Origin: Rutpela maculata
Lineage: Eukaryota; Arthropoda; Insecta; Coleoptera; Cerambycidae
Length of the DNA stretch: 64,000 bases
Assembly (NCBI GenBank): GCA_936432065.2
Contig: OW386291.2
Span: 16,221,821-16,285,820 of the forward strand
Direction: 5' to 3'
Within the stretch, counting starts at the first letter, position 1. Every line of letters begins with the position of its first letter. The position numbers and the translations under genes were made by a program. Shown here in pieces: positions 1 to 11,654 of the stretch. Below the pieces are notes generated by a model. That model was given only the letters and a program-made list of their open reading frames with translations, had not been told where the DNA came from and did not search any database.

Positions 1-1035
1 CCTCGCAATGGCATCAGTGGTATTTTCGTGTACTTTTGAATACTGGAATGAATACCGTGCTTGAAAAGTTTATGGTCAACTTCAATTCCCCGTTTGGGAC
101 CAGAAAAATGGCCCCTTGGGGCCGGAAAATCGTGTTTCGGGCCTCGCAATGGCATCAGTGGTATTTTCGTGTACTTTTGAATACTGGAATGAATACCGTG
201 CTTGAAAAGTTTATGGTCAACTTCAATTCCCCGTTTGGGACCAGAAAAATGGCCCCTTGGGGCCGGAAAATCGTGTTTCGGGCCTCGCAATGGCATCAGT
301 GGTATTTTCGTGTACTTTTGAATACTGGAATGAATACCGTGCTTGAAAAGTTTATGGTCAATTTCAATTCCCCGTTTGGGACCAGAAAAATGGCCCCTTG
401 GGGCCGGAACATCGTGTTTCGGGCCTCGCAATGGCATCAGTGGTATTTTCGTGTACTTTTGAATACCGGAATCAATACCGTGCTTGAAAAGTTTATGGTC
501 AACTTCAATTCCCCGTTTGGGTCCTGAAAAATGGCCCCTTGGGGCCGGAAAATCGTGTTTCGGGCCTCGCAATGGCATCAGTGGTATTTTCGTGTACTTT
601 TGAATACTGGAATGAATACCGTGCTTGAAAAGTTTATGGCCAACTTCAATTCCCCGTTTGGGGCCGGGAAAATGGCCCCTCTGGGCCGGAAAATCATGTT
701 TCGGGCTTCGCAATGGCATCAGTGGTATTTTCGTGTACTTTTGAATACTGGAATGAATACCGTGCTCGAAAAGTTCATAGTCAACTTTGATTCCCCGTTT
801 GGGTCCGGGAAAATGGCCCCTTGGGGCCGAAAAATCGTGTTTCGCGCTTCGCAATGGCATCAGTGTTGTCTGTGTGTACTTTTGAATACTGGAATGAATA
901 CCGTGCTCGAAAAGTTTATGGTCAACTTCAATTCCCGGTTTGGGACCAAGAAAATGGGCCCGGAGGGACCAGAAAATCGCGGTCCGGCGTGGCACTTGCA
1001 ACTGTGGTATTTTATGTGATGAGACAATGGCCTGA
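1..1035 (+). repeat. 141-bp tandem array, left arm of foldback element FB1
   Basis: Seven consecutive units begin at 1, 142, 283, 424, 565, 706 and 847, an exact period of 141 bp. The first four are nearly identical, and divergence grows toward 1035. Since 141 is 3 x 47, one frame stays open across several units with a 47-codon period, which makes long spurious ORFs. The same unit reappears in inverse orientation at 1446-1830, so this is one arm of an inverted pair. The array continues past the left edge of the window, so the element's left end is not visible. I infer a foldback or Rehavkus-type element, not a coding gene. Confidence 0.9.
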
Positions 1036-1445
1036 AGTAACCATCTGAAAACTGCCATCATAGAGATATCTCACCGTCCTTGCTATCGTTGTTTCATGTT
1101 AATTCTTTCAGGGATCTCGTCACTATAGTCACCTCAAGAGTCTATGAAAAATTTCAAGTGTGAGTGCAACAGATGTAACTTCAGGCTCAACATACGGCCC
1201 GATTCTCTATGGCATATTTCCAGCGGTTTCCTTGTTATTTAGATGAGACCATGAGGTTCCTACTGGACACTTGAGGTTCAGCCAGACCTTTTTTCAAGGG
1301 GCTTCACGGACTTCACACGTTTTCTGTCATGACTGATACTAGAAACAAAAACTCTCTTTATCCAGGACCTCTGAAATTTCCGCTATCAGTCCTTCATATG
1401 CGAAGGGAGAAGCAATGCATGTAAAGCGTCCAATCATTTTTACCT
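1036..1445. other. Spacer (loop) of foldback element FB1
   Basis: About 410 bp of unique sequence lie between the inverted 141-bp arrays. Both borders fall in the same motif: caatggcctgaag before 1036, and its complement after 1440. No convincing coding sequence is present. A short minus-strand continuation reads NDWTLYMHCF and then stops, which is too short to assign. Confidence 0.6.
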
Positions 1446-2075
1446 TCAGGCCATTGTCTCATCACATAAAATACCACAGTTGCAAGTGCCACGGCCGGAA
1501 CGCGATTTTCTGATCCCTTCGGGGCCATTTTCCTGGTCCCGAACGGGGAATTGAAGTTGGCCATAAACTTTTCGAGCACGGTATTCATTCCAGTATTCAA
1601 AAGTACACGAAAATACCACTGATGCCATTGCGAAGCCCGAAACACGATTTTCCGGCCCAGAGGGGCCATTTTCCCGGCCCAAACGGGGAATTGAAGTTGA
1701 CCATAAACTTTTCAAGCACGGTATTCATTCCAGTATTCAAAAGTACACGAAAATACCACTGATGCCATTGCGAGGCCCGAAACACGATTTTCCGGCCCCA
1801 AGGGGCCATTTTTCCGGACCCAAACGCGAAATTTCAGTTGGTCGTGAACTTTTCGACCACAAACTCGACTTTGGCTTTAGAATGCACCTTTAACCACGCC
1901 CCATTCCGGAATCCACCTCTCAGGCCATTTTTGGCCCCGTGGGGCCAATTCCAGACGTGGAGGGCCATTTCTGAGCTCGGGATCGGATTCAGCGTCGAAA
2001 AATACATAGGAATACATATGTCCGACTCTGGAGTATGAACTTTCATTTTTTTTTGTGGGGCTGTGTAATGAATGT
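1446..2075 (-). repeat. Inverted 141-bp units and terminal segment, right arm of FB1
   Basis: About three units are the reverse complement of the 1-1035 array. They are followed by a unique terminal segment (about 1830-2075) ending in a T-run and a ctgtgtaat motif. That end resembles the outer end of the second foldback element (near 18345-18445): both carry a cggattcagc/tgttcagc-type motif, then an acatatgt/atatatgt motif, a T-run and ctgtgtaat. The two elements therefore probably share a family of ends. No transposase is seen in the part of the element inside the window. Confidence 0.75.
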
Positions 2076-3160
2076 TTTAAAGTATTTACCTAACTATTAT
2101 ATTAGCGAGCCCACATTAGGGCAACAATATGCAGAAAGTAAGTAACTTCATAATAAATAAAAAAGTGTGTAAGTTGCGATTTGCTTAATACATAAATAGT
2201 GTTGTATTACTGTATTGTAATTGTAATTGAAGGTAATTGAATTGAATTGAATAAAATTCTTTATTTTTCGAGTTAATGAAATATTTTTTGACATAGAATC
2301 GCACCTAAAAATTAGAGACTACATACCTCAAACACTATGTATGTCTGTTCAAAAAAATATCCGATATATATCCAATTAGAAATTTAATATGGTTTATTAT
2401 AATTTATTACCTTAGACAGCTTAACAATAGGATACGATATGTAAAGAAACTTGCTACAAGGTACCTAAATTATATTCTTTAAATTATGCTACAACTTTAA
2501 AGGTTTTCCTCCTGACGCAGTCATTTTTCTAATAAACTGTTTCACATTTTACATGCAGTATATTCATTCTATTTGTATTACTTGCATGAATACATTTAAA
2601 ATATGTTTTACGACCTTTCCAACAATGCAGAAGGTTAGACGTGGTAATGATAAATGAATTTGACGCAAAATAAATGATTAATTTGACAAATTGCATATTC
2701 AAATTAGAGAACAATACAGAATTGTAAAACAGTATTAATAACTTGCCAGTGAACTACGTACAGCTAACTTGTCATTTAAATTTTGAATGCAGAGTTGTTT
2801 GTCACATTTGAAGAGAAGCAGTATGCCCACAGGAAGGTATTGTTTGTTTCAGGAAATTTATACTATTCGAGAACGTAACTACTTGAGTTTAATGCAATAC
2901 TAAATTCATGGAATCTAGTTGAAGTCGTTTTAACATTTCAGTCTTTCAAAACGATGACAAACGAAGCTTGAGTTTTGTCAAGCAAATATTTGAAATTAAA
3001 ATACAAATTACAGTTCATTAGTATACCTCAAATAAACGTGTTAGAAGCTCGTGAACTGTAAAGCTTTATGTATTTGAACAAAAGTACTAAGCATAAAGAG
3101 AAATTACACTTATCTAGGTATAGTCATATTTTTACTGAACTGAAATTTCATTCTATAGAA
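2076..3160. other. AT-rich non-coding stretch with a retroposon 3' tail
   Basis: No supported gene. At 2228-2275 a (ATTGA)n run is followed by ataaaattctttattt. On the minus strand this reads as an AATAAA-type 3' end with a pentameric tail, as in CR1/L2-group retroposons; the body is not recognisable. Confidence 0.5.
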
Positions 3161-3545
3161 ACTCTATATACGGGGTGTTCTATAGTTAAGTACTTTGATT
3201 CAAGGAGATGATAGAGCACAAAAAAAAATAAGTGTAATTTTGTTTAGAAACTTACGCCCCACATTGTTTATAAAGGATCTACAGACACTTGAAGTGGTGT
3301 AGTTATTATAGTCTTCGCAAAAACGAAGAGTATATTATTGTATTTGATCAGCACATTTCTAAAACCGGAAATATCGCTCGTAGAGAAAAAAAATTCATAT
3401 CATTGTGTTAGTGAACCAATTCTGAACAACTTTCAAAATGTCCGTCTGTCCGTCCGTCACGTTTCTTGTAAACACGATAACTTAAGAAAGAAAAGTCCGA
3501 TTCTATTGAAATTTGGAAAGTAAGTTAGTGTTAGCTAGAGGAAGA
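3160..3545. repeat. Interspersed repeat with gtccgtctgtccgtccgtc motif
   Basis: Contains a GTCT/GTCC-type run (about 3440-3460) followed by text resembling that after similar runs at 6190-6320: a T-rich stretch, 'gataactt', then 'gaaatttgg'. I infer a dispersed non-coding repeat family of unknown class. Confidence 0.4.
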
Positions 3546-3789
3546 ACCCCATTGTTTTTGAACAAAATCAATCAGTAAATAAGAAAGGTATTAATCATTT
3601 AATTAAAAAATATATACGTTTTCTTAATTTTTGTCGCTTGTACTTAAACAGAAATCTTGCGAAATGTTATCTCTATAATATATATATTTTTTTTGTTCAT
3701 GCATTTTACTGATATATATTTTATAATAATATATCTAATGCGTTGAAATATGATTCACGAAAGATATATATTACAGACATTCAAGTTTG

Positions 3790-3905
3790 TAGCAGTGTCT
3801 GATGGTCTAGTGGTTAAGTTTTCTGATTCCCTCAGGGATTATACGCACGATGTCACGACATAACCCCACTAGCGGATTACGTCCAAGAAATCTCCCAAAC
3901 ATTCT
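3790..3905 (+). repeat. tRNA-like A-box segment, possible SINE head
   Basis: The segment tgatggtctagtggttaag matches the D-arm and A-box of tRNA-Glu/Asp-type genes. No convincing B-box or cloverleaf follows, so it is not a functional tRNA. A tRNA-derived SINE or a decayed tRNA is the likeliest reading. Confidence 0.35.
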
Positions 3906-4599
3906 ACACCTTCAAACTGGGCAATAGTCCGCTAACCAGCAACATAACCCAAATCAGAATGCATAATGCCCCATTCCAGATCAAACACCCCCTACCAACG
4001 TAGCGTTGCCCAACTTCCGGCAACCTCTTCCCTAGCCACACTTTCCTATACAACAACCTACCATTTCCCCACCTTTGATCTTTCCTCAACTTTATCTTTC
4101 CAGTAATTTCTATTCTTTTTCTTTACCTTCTATTTTTGTTCTCTTTTTATTCTATTCTTCCTCTTTTTTATCAAAAATTCCCTTTTGGCCGATAACCTTT
4201 TTTTAAAAAAAATTCAAACATTTTAAACCCTATCCTTTTTCCACCACATTTTCCTGGCGCCAGGAAGACCACCAGGTCGGCAATTTTCGTACGGGTTTTT
4301 TCGTTTAGCTTTTCACTCGAGTCAGCAGCCCAAATTTATTCAGTGCTACAACCAGTCAGTGATTAGTTTCTAAGTTTTATATGAATTAATTTTAGGTCCA
4401 TATGGACAGCATTTAATTTTATTGTTAATTTTTAAATCCGTCACATGCGGATAGGAGTTTTAACATTGTTTTATTAATTATCGTTTGGCCAAACCGGACC
4501 CGTCCCTTTCAACCCTACATTCACCACGGGGCTAAGCGCCGTGTTTGTCTAGTTGGCTCCGGGCCAGGTTTCGGACGAGGCGCATTCTGTAAAATTTCA

Positions 4600-4670
4600 A
4601 TTTTAAACAAATATTTCTTGCTTTGCCTTGCAATCCAAAGGTCCCGTGTTCGAGACAGGTTAGATGCTCT
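4600..4670 (+). repeat. tRNA T-arm-like (B-box) segment
   Basis: A motif reading gtcccgtgttcgagac resembles a tRNA T-arm with an internal pol III B-box (GTTCGA). The upstream sequence does not fold convincingly as a tRNA. It may be part of a SINE; the minus strand here is not coding. Confidence 0.3.
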
Positions 4671-4960
4671 TTTTTTTTCAATTTTTTTTCATATATTTTT
4701 TTCACAACAAAGTTGGTATCACAAAATTTAGGATGTCCAAAGATTAACATTATTTACAAGAAAACTGAGAAGAGTATCCTATAGAATGTGTAACAATTAT
4801 ATAAAAAGCTTAGTAAATTGGTGAAGAATACCTACGTTTTTAGCTTATTGTATTATAAATTCGCAACGTGTTAATTAAAAAAAAAAAAAAAAAATTGACA
4901 AATCATCAATCATTAACACACATATGTTGGCATAGAAAAACCTAGACCGAGAAAACAAAG

Positions 4961-5180
4961 TTATAATTTTATTCATTGATCTTTTCAAAGCTATTGACTG
5001 TATTAATCAGAGTATCCTTTTTAAAAAAATGTAAAACTTTATGGTCTGCAAGGTACACATAATAAACTTTTAAAATCATATTTAGGCAACCGTAAATCAT
5101 CATTTTTATATAATTTTGATGGAAGATTTAAATAATTGGAGGTGGTCATTGGAGTTCCCCAAGGCAGTATTAAGGGAGGA
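4961..5180 (+). pseudogene. Decayed non-LTR reverse transcriptase fragment
   Basis: Reading in shifting frames gives FIDLFKAIDCINQSILFKK, the RT motif usually seen as FLDLSKAFDxxxH. About 120 bp later comes a VIGVPQGSI-type motif, normally GVPQGSVLGP. Spacing and order fit the palm of a jockey/CR1-like reverse transcriptase. Stops and frameshifts show it is dead. No YADD motif follows; sequence after 5180 is unrelated. Confidence 0.65.
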
Positions 5181-6117
5181 GGGAGATGTAGGGAAAAGAA
5201 AATTATCACCCCTCCCCCGAACTTTTTTACCTGTCGTGCGATTTTGAAAAACCAAAATGGAATTTGTTCGCTGTTATTCGACTGATTAATTTTTCTTATT
5301 TTTTTAAATAAACAAATTTGTGGGAGGGGAAAAACTTTTGCATTTTTTTCAAATGCGTTTCTTTTTTACGAAGGAAAGGAGGATGATCTTTTTTATCTTT
5401 ATTTAAAAAAAAATTATCGCAATCCAAGCAATAAAAAGGGAGCGAGGGGGCATAATGCGTTTGCGCGAACAAAGGGTTAAGAAAAGCCATACAAATCTTT
5501 TTCCATCTTAATATTTTATCAATTTACCTTTATCAAATATTAAACTTATTATAAATAACTATTTAACGCCGTCACGAGTTTTCGCGGCCCATTTCTCTAG
5601 TTTTAGGTGTATATTGGATATATAAAACAATTATTTTTCCGTTTACCTCGTTCTAACTTAAAAACGGCACAATGGATTACTCTCAAATTTTTATCGTGTT
5701 ATCACTATATATTTGTTAAAAAAATGTGTTAATATGTAGGTCAAATTTTAATAAGTCTAGAAATAATTACTTTTTTTTCTAAGGCTATGTCGAAAATTTG
5801 AATTCTCAAATGTAACATGCGGGAAACTTTTTTATCTTTCGAAATAGATACCAAGTATATCGAGGGCATATGAAGATAGAAGATTGGCGATACTTTTTTA
5901 TTTGAAACTTTTTTTCTAGCATTAGCAGTTTTCGAGAAAATTGCAAATCAGTGACCGTTGGCCCAGTACTGCAATTAATTGCTATTAGGCTTCCACGTTC
6001 TTTATGATCTCTTTATCATTAAATAAGTTTTGCATATATTCCCTCTTCAATCTGTAAAAATGTCACCCCTTCACAGTTGGTAAATAAAACTTAAAAACTA
6101 GAGTAAAAATCAATTTA
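5181..6117. other. AT-rich stretch without recognisable genes
   Basis: Homopolymer-rich sequence with short random frames only. No motif, TIR or repeat boundary was identified. Confidence 0.5.
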
Positions 6118-7450
6118 TTGTTCAGATAGGCTTAGAATGTCATGAAACGTCGAGATTTTAAGTTTGAGCGAAAAAAAATTATGTCTGTCCTTCTGTCTGT
6201 CTGTCCTTCGGTCCGTCCGTCCGTCCGCCTATTGGTTTGTCTATCGGTCTGTCTGTAACTTTTTTTGTCGCACGTTTACTGTGGAACCGTTTGAGATATT
6301 GACTTGAAATTTGGTACACATATGTACTTTAACGAGATCTGGAACTAAATTATATTTTCATCTTGTTCTGTCGAAGGGTTGGGGGGGGTACATTGGGGTA
6401 AATTTGGGGTAAATAAGTAAATCAAGCAGGAAAGAGTCCATAAAATAGGTATTTAATATATACAAGAGAAGCTAAGGTCTCAAAAAAAATTATGGTATTA
6501 GCCACCCACATTACCACCCCCTATTATTAAAGGGGATGAAAAAAAATTGTGATTTAGTGTGTGTACAAGAACCAGAAACCTCAAAATATTTATTTACTTC
6601 ATTCACTCCCACCCCCACCCCACTACCGATGTGGGGTATCGTTTTATGGGTTTTTGGGGTAGAGGATTTCAAATATTGTGTTATTAAAGTTCCATAAACA
6701 ATTATTTCCACATACAAAATTTTTTCGTTCTGAGTGACTTGGATAGAAAATCTGGATATGGAAGTAGTGATTCCTTGGGCAGCAGTTTTTTACTTCCACA
6801 TCCAGTGGAAGGTGAAAATATAGTAATGACAAAAAATTTTTTTTAAATTTTCATTGTTCAAATAGGCTTAGAATGTCATGAAACGTCGAGATTTTAAGTT
6901 TGAGCAAAAAAAAAATTTCTGTCTGGCGGTCTGTCTGTAACTTTTTTGTGCGCACGTTTACTCTGGAACCGTTTGAGATATTGACTTGAAATTTGGTACA
7001 CATATGTACTTTAACGAGATCTGGAACTAGATTATATTTTCATCTTGTTCCGTCGAAATTAGGGTAAATTTGGGGTAAATAGGTAAATCAAGCAGGTAAG
7101 AGTCCATAAAATTGGTATTTAGTATATACAAGAGAAGCTAAGGTCTCAAAAAAAAAATTGGCATTAGCCACCCCCATTACCACCCCCACACCATTATTAA
7201 AAGGGAAGTGATTTAGTGTGTGTACAAGAACCAGAAACCTCAAAATATTTTTTTACTTCATCCACCCCCACTACCACCCCCCATCCCACTACCGATGTGG
7301 GGTATCGTTTTATGGGTTTTTGGGGATTTCAAATTTTATATTATTAGTTCCATAAACAATTATTTCTACATACAAAATTTTTTAGTTGTGATTGACTTGG
7401 GTAGAAAATCTGGATGTGGAAGTAGTGATTCCTTGGGCAGCGGTTTTTAA
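6118..7450. repeat. Two-copy tandem duplication, 736-bp period
   Basis: The block starting ttgttcagataggcttagaa at 6118 recurs at 6854 with few differences. It is followed in both copies by the same (GTCT)n-like run, a ttgagatattgacttgaaat segment, an acatatgtactttaacgaga segment and a 'ccaccccca'-rich block with 'gatgtggggtatcg'. Copy 1 is about 736 bp, and copy 2 runs to about 7450 with small deletions. ORFs here are short and not conserved between copies, so I treat it as non-coding. Confidence 0.85.
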
Positions 7451-7666
7451 TTTAACTTTTTTCTTGTCAAGTCAATAATAACAAAGTTATCGTGAAAAAA
7501 CGTGGTTTTGTGAATTTTAAATGCAAATCCTGCCCCACCTCGTGTGATTAAGCTGAACTAACTTGATAACATGATAAAAGCGAGCGCGTGTAACCGAATG
7601 GTAAAAAAAAAAAAATTTTAAAGTTGGTTTCAAAACTCTTCTTTTTCTCACCAGATCCGCTCCAGT

Positions 7667-7782
7667 ATTAAGCCAGATTTTCGATTTTTGTCCCTGATTT
7701 TTCAAAATTTTCCAAAGAAGTTTGAATTTTCATCAAAAATTTTGAAAAATCAGGGACAAAGATCGAAAATATGGCTTGAATC
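7667..7782. repeat. Second short palindrome of the same stem family
   Basis: Arms ttaagccagattttcgattt and its degenerate complement flank a short centre containing tttgaattttcatc. It shares its stem with the 7799-8008 hairpin, so the two are probably tandem or nested relics of one MITE family. Confidence 0.6.
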
Positions 7783-7798
7783 ATTCTGCAGATACTTA

Positions 7799-8008
7799 AG
7801 GAGTCGGATTTTTCTTTTAAATGTTCGTTTATTAATTGCCTATCGATCTGTTAAGCCAGATTTTCGATTTTTGTTCCTGGTTTTTCAAAATTTATATGAA
7901 AATTCAAACTGGATAGTTTTGAAAAATTATGGACAAAATTCGAAAATCTGGCTTAACACATCGATAGGCTATTAAAAACAGAAGATTTAAAAAAAAAATC
8001 CGATTGCC
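7799..8008. repeat. Palindromic MITE-like hairpin
   Basis: A roughly 210-bp imperfect palindrome. The left arm begins gtcggatttttc and runs through gcctatcgat and ttaagccagattttcg; the right arm is its complement ending near aaaatccgattg. A smaller related palindrome with the same ttaagccagattttcg stem lies just upstream at 7667-7782. No target duplication is clear. Confidence 0.75.
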
Positions 8009-8243
8009 CAAATATTAGAACCTGCAGACTGATTAGAAAAAAAAACCACTGTGACCACTCTGCATCGCTCTGGGGTTATTGGAATTTAAAAATTTCAATA
8101 CAGGGCCTGTTGAAATCTTTGCCTCACACTGTATAAAAATCTATCGACAACCTGCCACTATTCTAATTACACCAACACAAATAAATCCTTCATAAATTGT
8201 TTGCCATTGTAATTACACCCCAGTAAATTCTTCACAAACTTAG

Positions 8244-8474
8244 TTCATTACAAAATCAACAGGAACACAAAAGAAGTGTAACGGCCAATTTACAGCCCAC
8301 ATTGTATCCGTGAAATTATTAGGTAACCAATATAAATTATCCAATAGAACAGCCGTTGACAGTGGAAATTTCCTAAGTAAATATGAAAATCGAAATCTAA
8401 TTAAAGCTATGAACAGCAGAGTTCGTTACAATCTTGTAGACGATAGGTTTTACACACATGTTGTTACTGAATAA
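8244..8474 (+). other. Unrecognised 76-codon open frame without early ATG
   Basis: From the codon after TAG at 8241 the frame is open to TAA at 8472-8474. Its composition is protein-like, including the segments KLLGNQYKLSNRTAVDSGNF and RYNLVDDRFYTHVVTE. There is no ATG before its middle. It could be an exon or a remnant of an unrecognised element. I do not recognise the family and assign no function. Confidence 0.25.
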
Positions 8475-8479
8475 ACTGT

Positions 8480-9343
8480 AATGTCGCCTCAGGAACTAAT
8501 CAGAATTTCGAGCATCGATAAATTTTTAACATAACACGAAGTTACCAATTTAGAATTGAATCATTATTAGTGGTTTCTATGTTTATTTTATTAGTAAACA
8601 CTACCCAGAGCCTTTATAGTCTCATATTTTTAGATTTAATTGGATTTTAACCAATAATCACAAATAGCGCTCAATTCGAGTCTCGTTTTAATGAACAATT
8701 GAAGCGATGCCAGAAGTGCAGGAGAATTGAAAGAGATACCTCTTTACTCTGTGCAAGACGTAAGAGTGCTCAAAAACAAATAAATTTTCTGTAGTGGGTA
8801 AAAATATTATCTGGTAAAGTGACTTTTGACAATTATATCGGTTTAACTCAAAGGCATTAATACCACACTTCGGTTAATACTCATAAACTTATTGTTCTTG
8901 TTGTATCAGTAAAACAACTTCTGCTAATCAATCTCTATAAAAATACCAAATATATTACCAATGCGATGTTTCCAATAGATAAATGAACTTGTGCTAAACT
9001 ATTAGTTAATTTTATTGCTTTCAATGAAAGCGTCAGCAATATAATAATAAAGAAGTTTATATAGTAATAACTAACAAATAATATGAACATTAAATTTGTG
9101 ATTTTTGGAATATAATGCCATTAACAAACCCCACAGGGAATTATGATGAGAGAATTCTAGTCATTATATCCCCCGTGTACCAATCAGAAAATTATGCATG
9201 AATCAGTCTATTTGTGCACATTAAAAATGCCATAGAGACGGTAACTATGAAAAAAAAAAAAATAAAATAAACAGGTGCCGTAAACAATCAAAGTAATAGT
9301 TTTGTGGAATTGTGTTTGATTGTGTTAGTTTTGTGGTTGAAAG
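8480..9343. other. AT-rich stretch, nothing recognised
   Basis: No coding signal or repeat boundary was found. An A-rich run (9250-9273) precedes the Crypton gene by about 70 bp. Confidence 0.5.
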
Positions 9344-9752
9344 AATGGAAAGTGATCCAGAAGATACTATTCCCTCTACTCCACCAGAAGTAACTGAAAG
9401 AGCAGAAGCAACAGCATCTAATTTACTACCACAAAAATCAAAAAGTTTTTATGATAAAGCGTACCAAAGTTTCATGGACTGCCGCATTCAGAAAAAAACT
9501 AACTCGCTTTCTGAAAATGTATTATCAGCCTATTTTGCTGACTTAGCTGACAGATACAAATCTTCTTCATTATGGTCATTTTATTCCACGCTAAAAGCAG
9601 TTTTGAAAATAAAACACGACATAGATTTGGAAAAGTATGGAAAACTACGGAAAATTTGAGGGATTTGAAGCGAAAAAACCAAAACTTTAACATCAGAAGA
9701 AATTAATACATTTATAAAGGAAGCACCAGATAGAGTTTATCTTTTACATACG

Positions 9753-11654
9753 GTGAGATTGCCAGATACTAAATGTCTCAAATCTAAGATCTTATTAATC
9801 GTGGGAATTATTGTAACACTCACACTTAGACCGATGAAAATTATCAATATTTATACCCTAATTTGGTATAAATGTGATGGCTCGCGGTTAGCTGATCTGG
9901 TGCGGGGCAAGGAGTCGTGGGCCCTATTTTGGCTGAACCAGAGGATGACTCAATAATTTCATAGGACTTCACCCAAGCAGACGATTTCACTACATAAGAA
10001 AAGTTAGTCAGAAAGATGTTAGTCATGGACGCCATCCACAGCGTAAATGATATATAACTTTCCTTAATATAGCGAAGCCAACTACTGTGAAACAGTCGTG
10101 AATATAGTCGGACAGTACAAACAAATACAATAAAAAATTGAAGTTAAGACCAGACCAAATTTAGTTTTTATTAAATTCTTTAAATGGTGAGAAATTAATA
10201 TAAACAAATTACAATACAGTAATTAATATATGACGCAAAAGTTAGATGAAATAGTGATGATGGTAGAGCAATAAAGTTCATAACCATGTGGTATTAAAGT
10301 ATTCGAAGCACAATAAAAATTAACTAGTAAAAATGTACACTATCTCACCACCTGATGATGGGTGTTGTAGAGACGAACCCTAGGTGAGGTCTCGTAGTCC
10401 CTGCTATGATACCACACTTCGTACTCTCTGCAGCGGCTCGATAGTTGAATGTCTAGATACTGCTACGCCTAAATATTTGCCTGAAGTTTTAATGGTTTTC
10501 GCAATGGCAAGATGAAATGTGAAAAGATTCTTCTATTCTTAGCTATCTGAGATTATGTCGGTTGACTATGAGATAACCAGCCTCCACAGTTTGATATTGA
10601 AAAATCATTACGTAATGACGTAATTAAGTAATATAATGATAGTATTTAGAGATTACCAGTCTCCTACAACTTGAGCAATAATTAATAGTATCGGTTGATT
10701 ATGAGATTACCAATCTCTTACTTTAACAATATATGATTGATAACAAACTTCGTCCAACTATGACAACTTCAATAATTCGTCAAGATGTTTAGGAAATTCT
10801 TCTAAATTTTTCAGAAACATCTTATAGATTTATTGAACTTTAAATAGTACTTTATGGAACTTTAATAGCACTTTGTGGAACTTTAAATAGTACTTTAAAT
10901 AGTACTTTGGACAATACTTTAAATAGTACTTTGGATAATACTTTGGATAATAACGGTAAAAGTTCTGGCAAGGACAAAAAAAGAGAACAATTCGTTAGCA
11001 CGTGGTAGTAAAAAATAAGGTTATGGTTATACAAAAATTAAATAAATTCAACAAATTGAAAAATACAGCTGAAGGCTGCAATATATAGTGAACTAGAATT
11101 ATTTAAGAAAACAAATTACCTTAAATATGTATGGATGCACTAGATGAATTATGATAATTTAAAATTAACACTTGGCATCTGCCAATTTGATTATCGAACG
11201 AAGTTAACTGATAATTACCGTTGCAGAACAATCAATGATTAACTCAGTGGATGAACTCTAAAATGTAAGCTATTATCCCCACTAAAGATCTGCGTAGGAG
11301 TCGAAAAGTTTACAAATTGATATAGGCAACCTAATATTCTACAATGAGTTTATCATGTTGAAAACCTTATTTAATACTAACTGAATTAATACATTGCCAC
11401 GAACGCGTTTTTAGATATATTTACCGTTGAGCTTATCGAGTGTGGTATGGTAGCATGTGGCTATAACATAAAATAAATACATATTTAACAGACAAATATA
11501 ATGATACAATGTTTAGAACTAATTTGTAATAATGTATTAGGTGAATAAAATCATAGTTAGGGTGGTTAATCTATAAAGATGGTAAAATATTGCACAGTAA
11601 ACTTAAGGAATTGAAAGGATATAGTGTTTCAAATAAAAGTGCATATTAATTCAA
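9753..11654. mobile_element. 1.9-kb insert splitting the Crypton recombinase
   Basis: Recombinase homology stops before gtgagattgcc at 9753 and restarts around 11655. The insert has no long ORF and no recognised RT or transposase. It includes a GC-richer block (9870-9930, ctggtgcggggcaaggag) and an imperfect minisatellite (10850-10965). The left border begins GTGAG, so an intron donor is formally possible, but no clean acceptor lies at the right border. I favour a decayed insertion. Confidence 0.55.
10850..10965. repeat. Minisatellite, about 14-bp imperfect units
   Basis: Repeats of the theme tttaaatagtac and tttggataatac follow each other in imperfect ~14-bp units. This creates a minus-strand low-complexity peptide (KVLFKVLSKVL) that is not a gene. 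Confidence 0.8.

Noticed and set aside
1..1035. CRISPR-like array
   Set aside because: The units are contiguous 141-bp repeats without spacers, in a eukaryotic genome.
36..1048. Long plus-strand ORFs in the 141-bp array
   Set aside because: The frame is open only because the unit is a multiple of three; the inverted copies and other frames are equally open, and no domain is present.
1394..1445. Cargo gene in the FB1 loop (NDWTLYMHCF)
   Set aside because: About 15 residues before a stop; too short to assign despite a faint resemblance to repetitive invertebrate proteins.
1446..1830. Minus-strand ORFs mirroring the array
   Set aside because: Same repeat in inverse orientation, not a gene.
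3790..3870. tRNA-Glu/Asp gene
   Set aside because: Only the A-box region matches; no T-arm or acceptor stem could be paired.
9753..11654. Intron in the Crypton gene
   Set aside because: A GTGAG border exists on the left, but no acceptor with a pyrimidine tract fits the right border.
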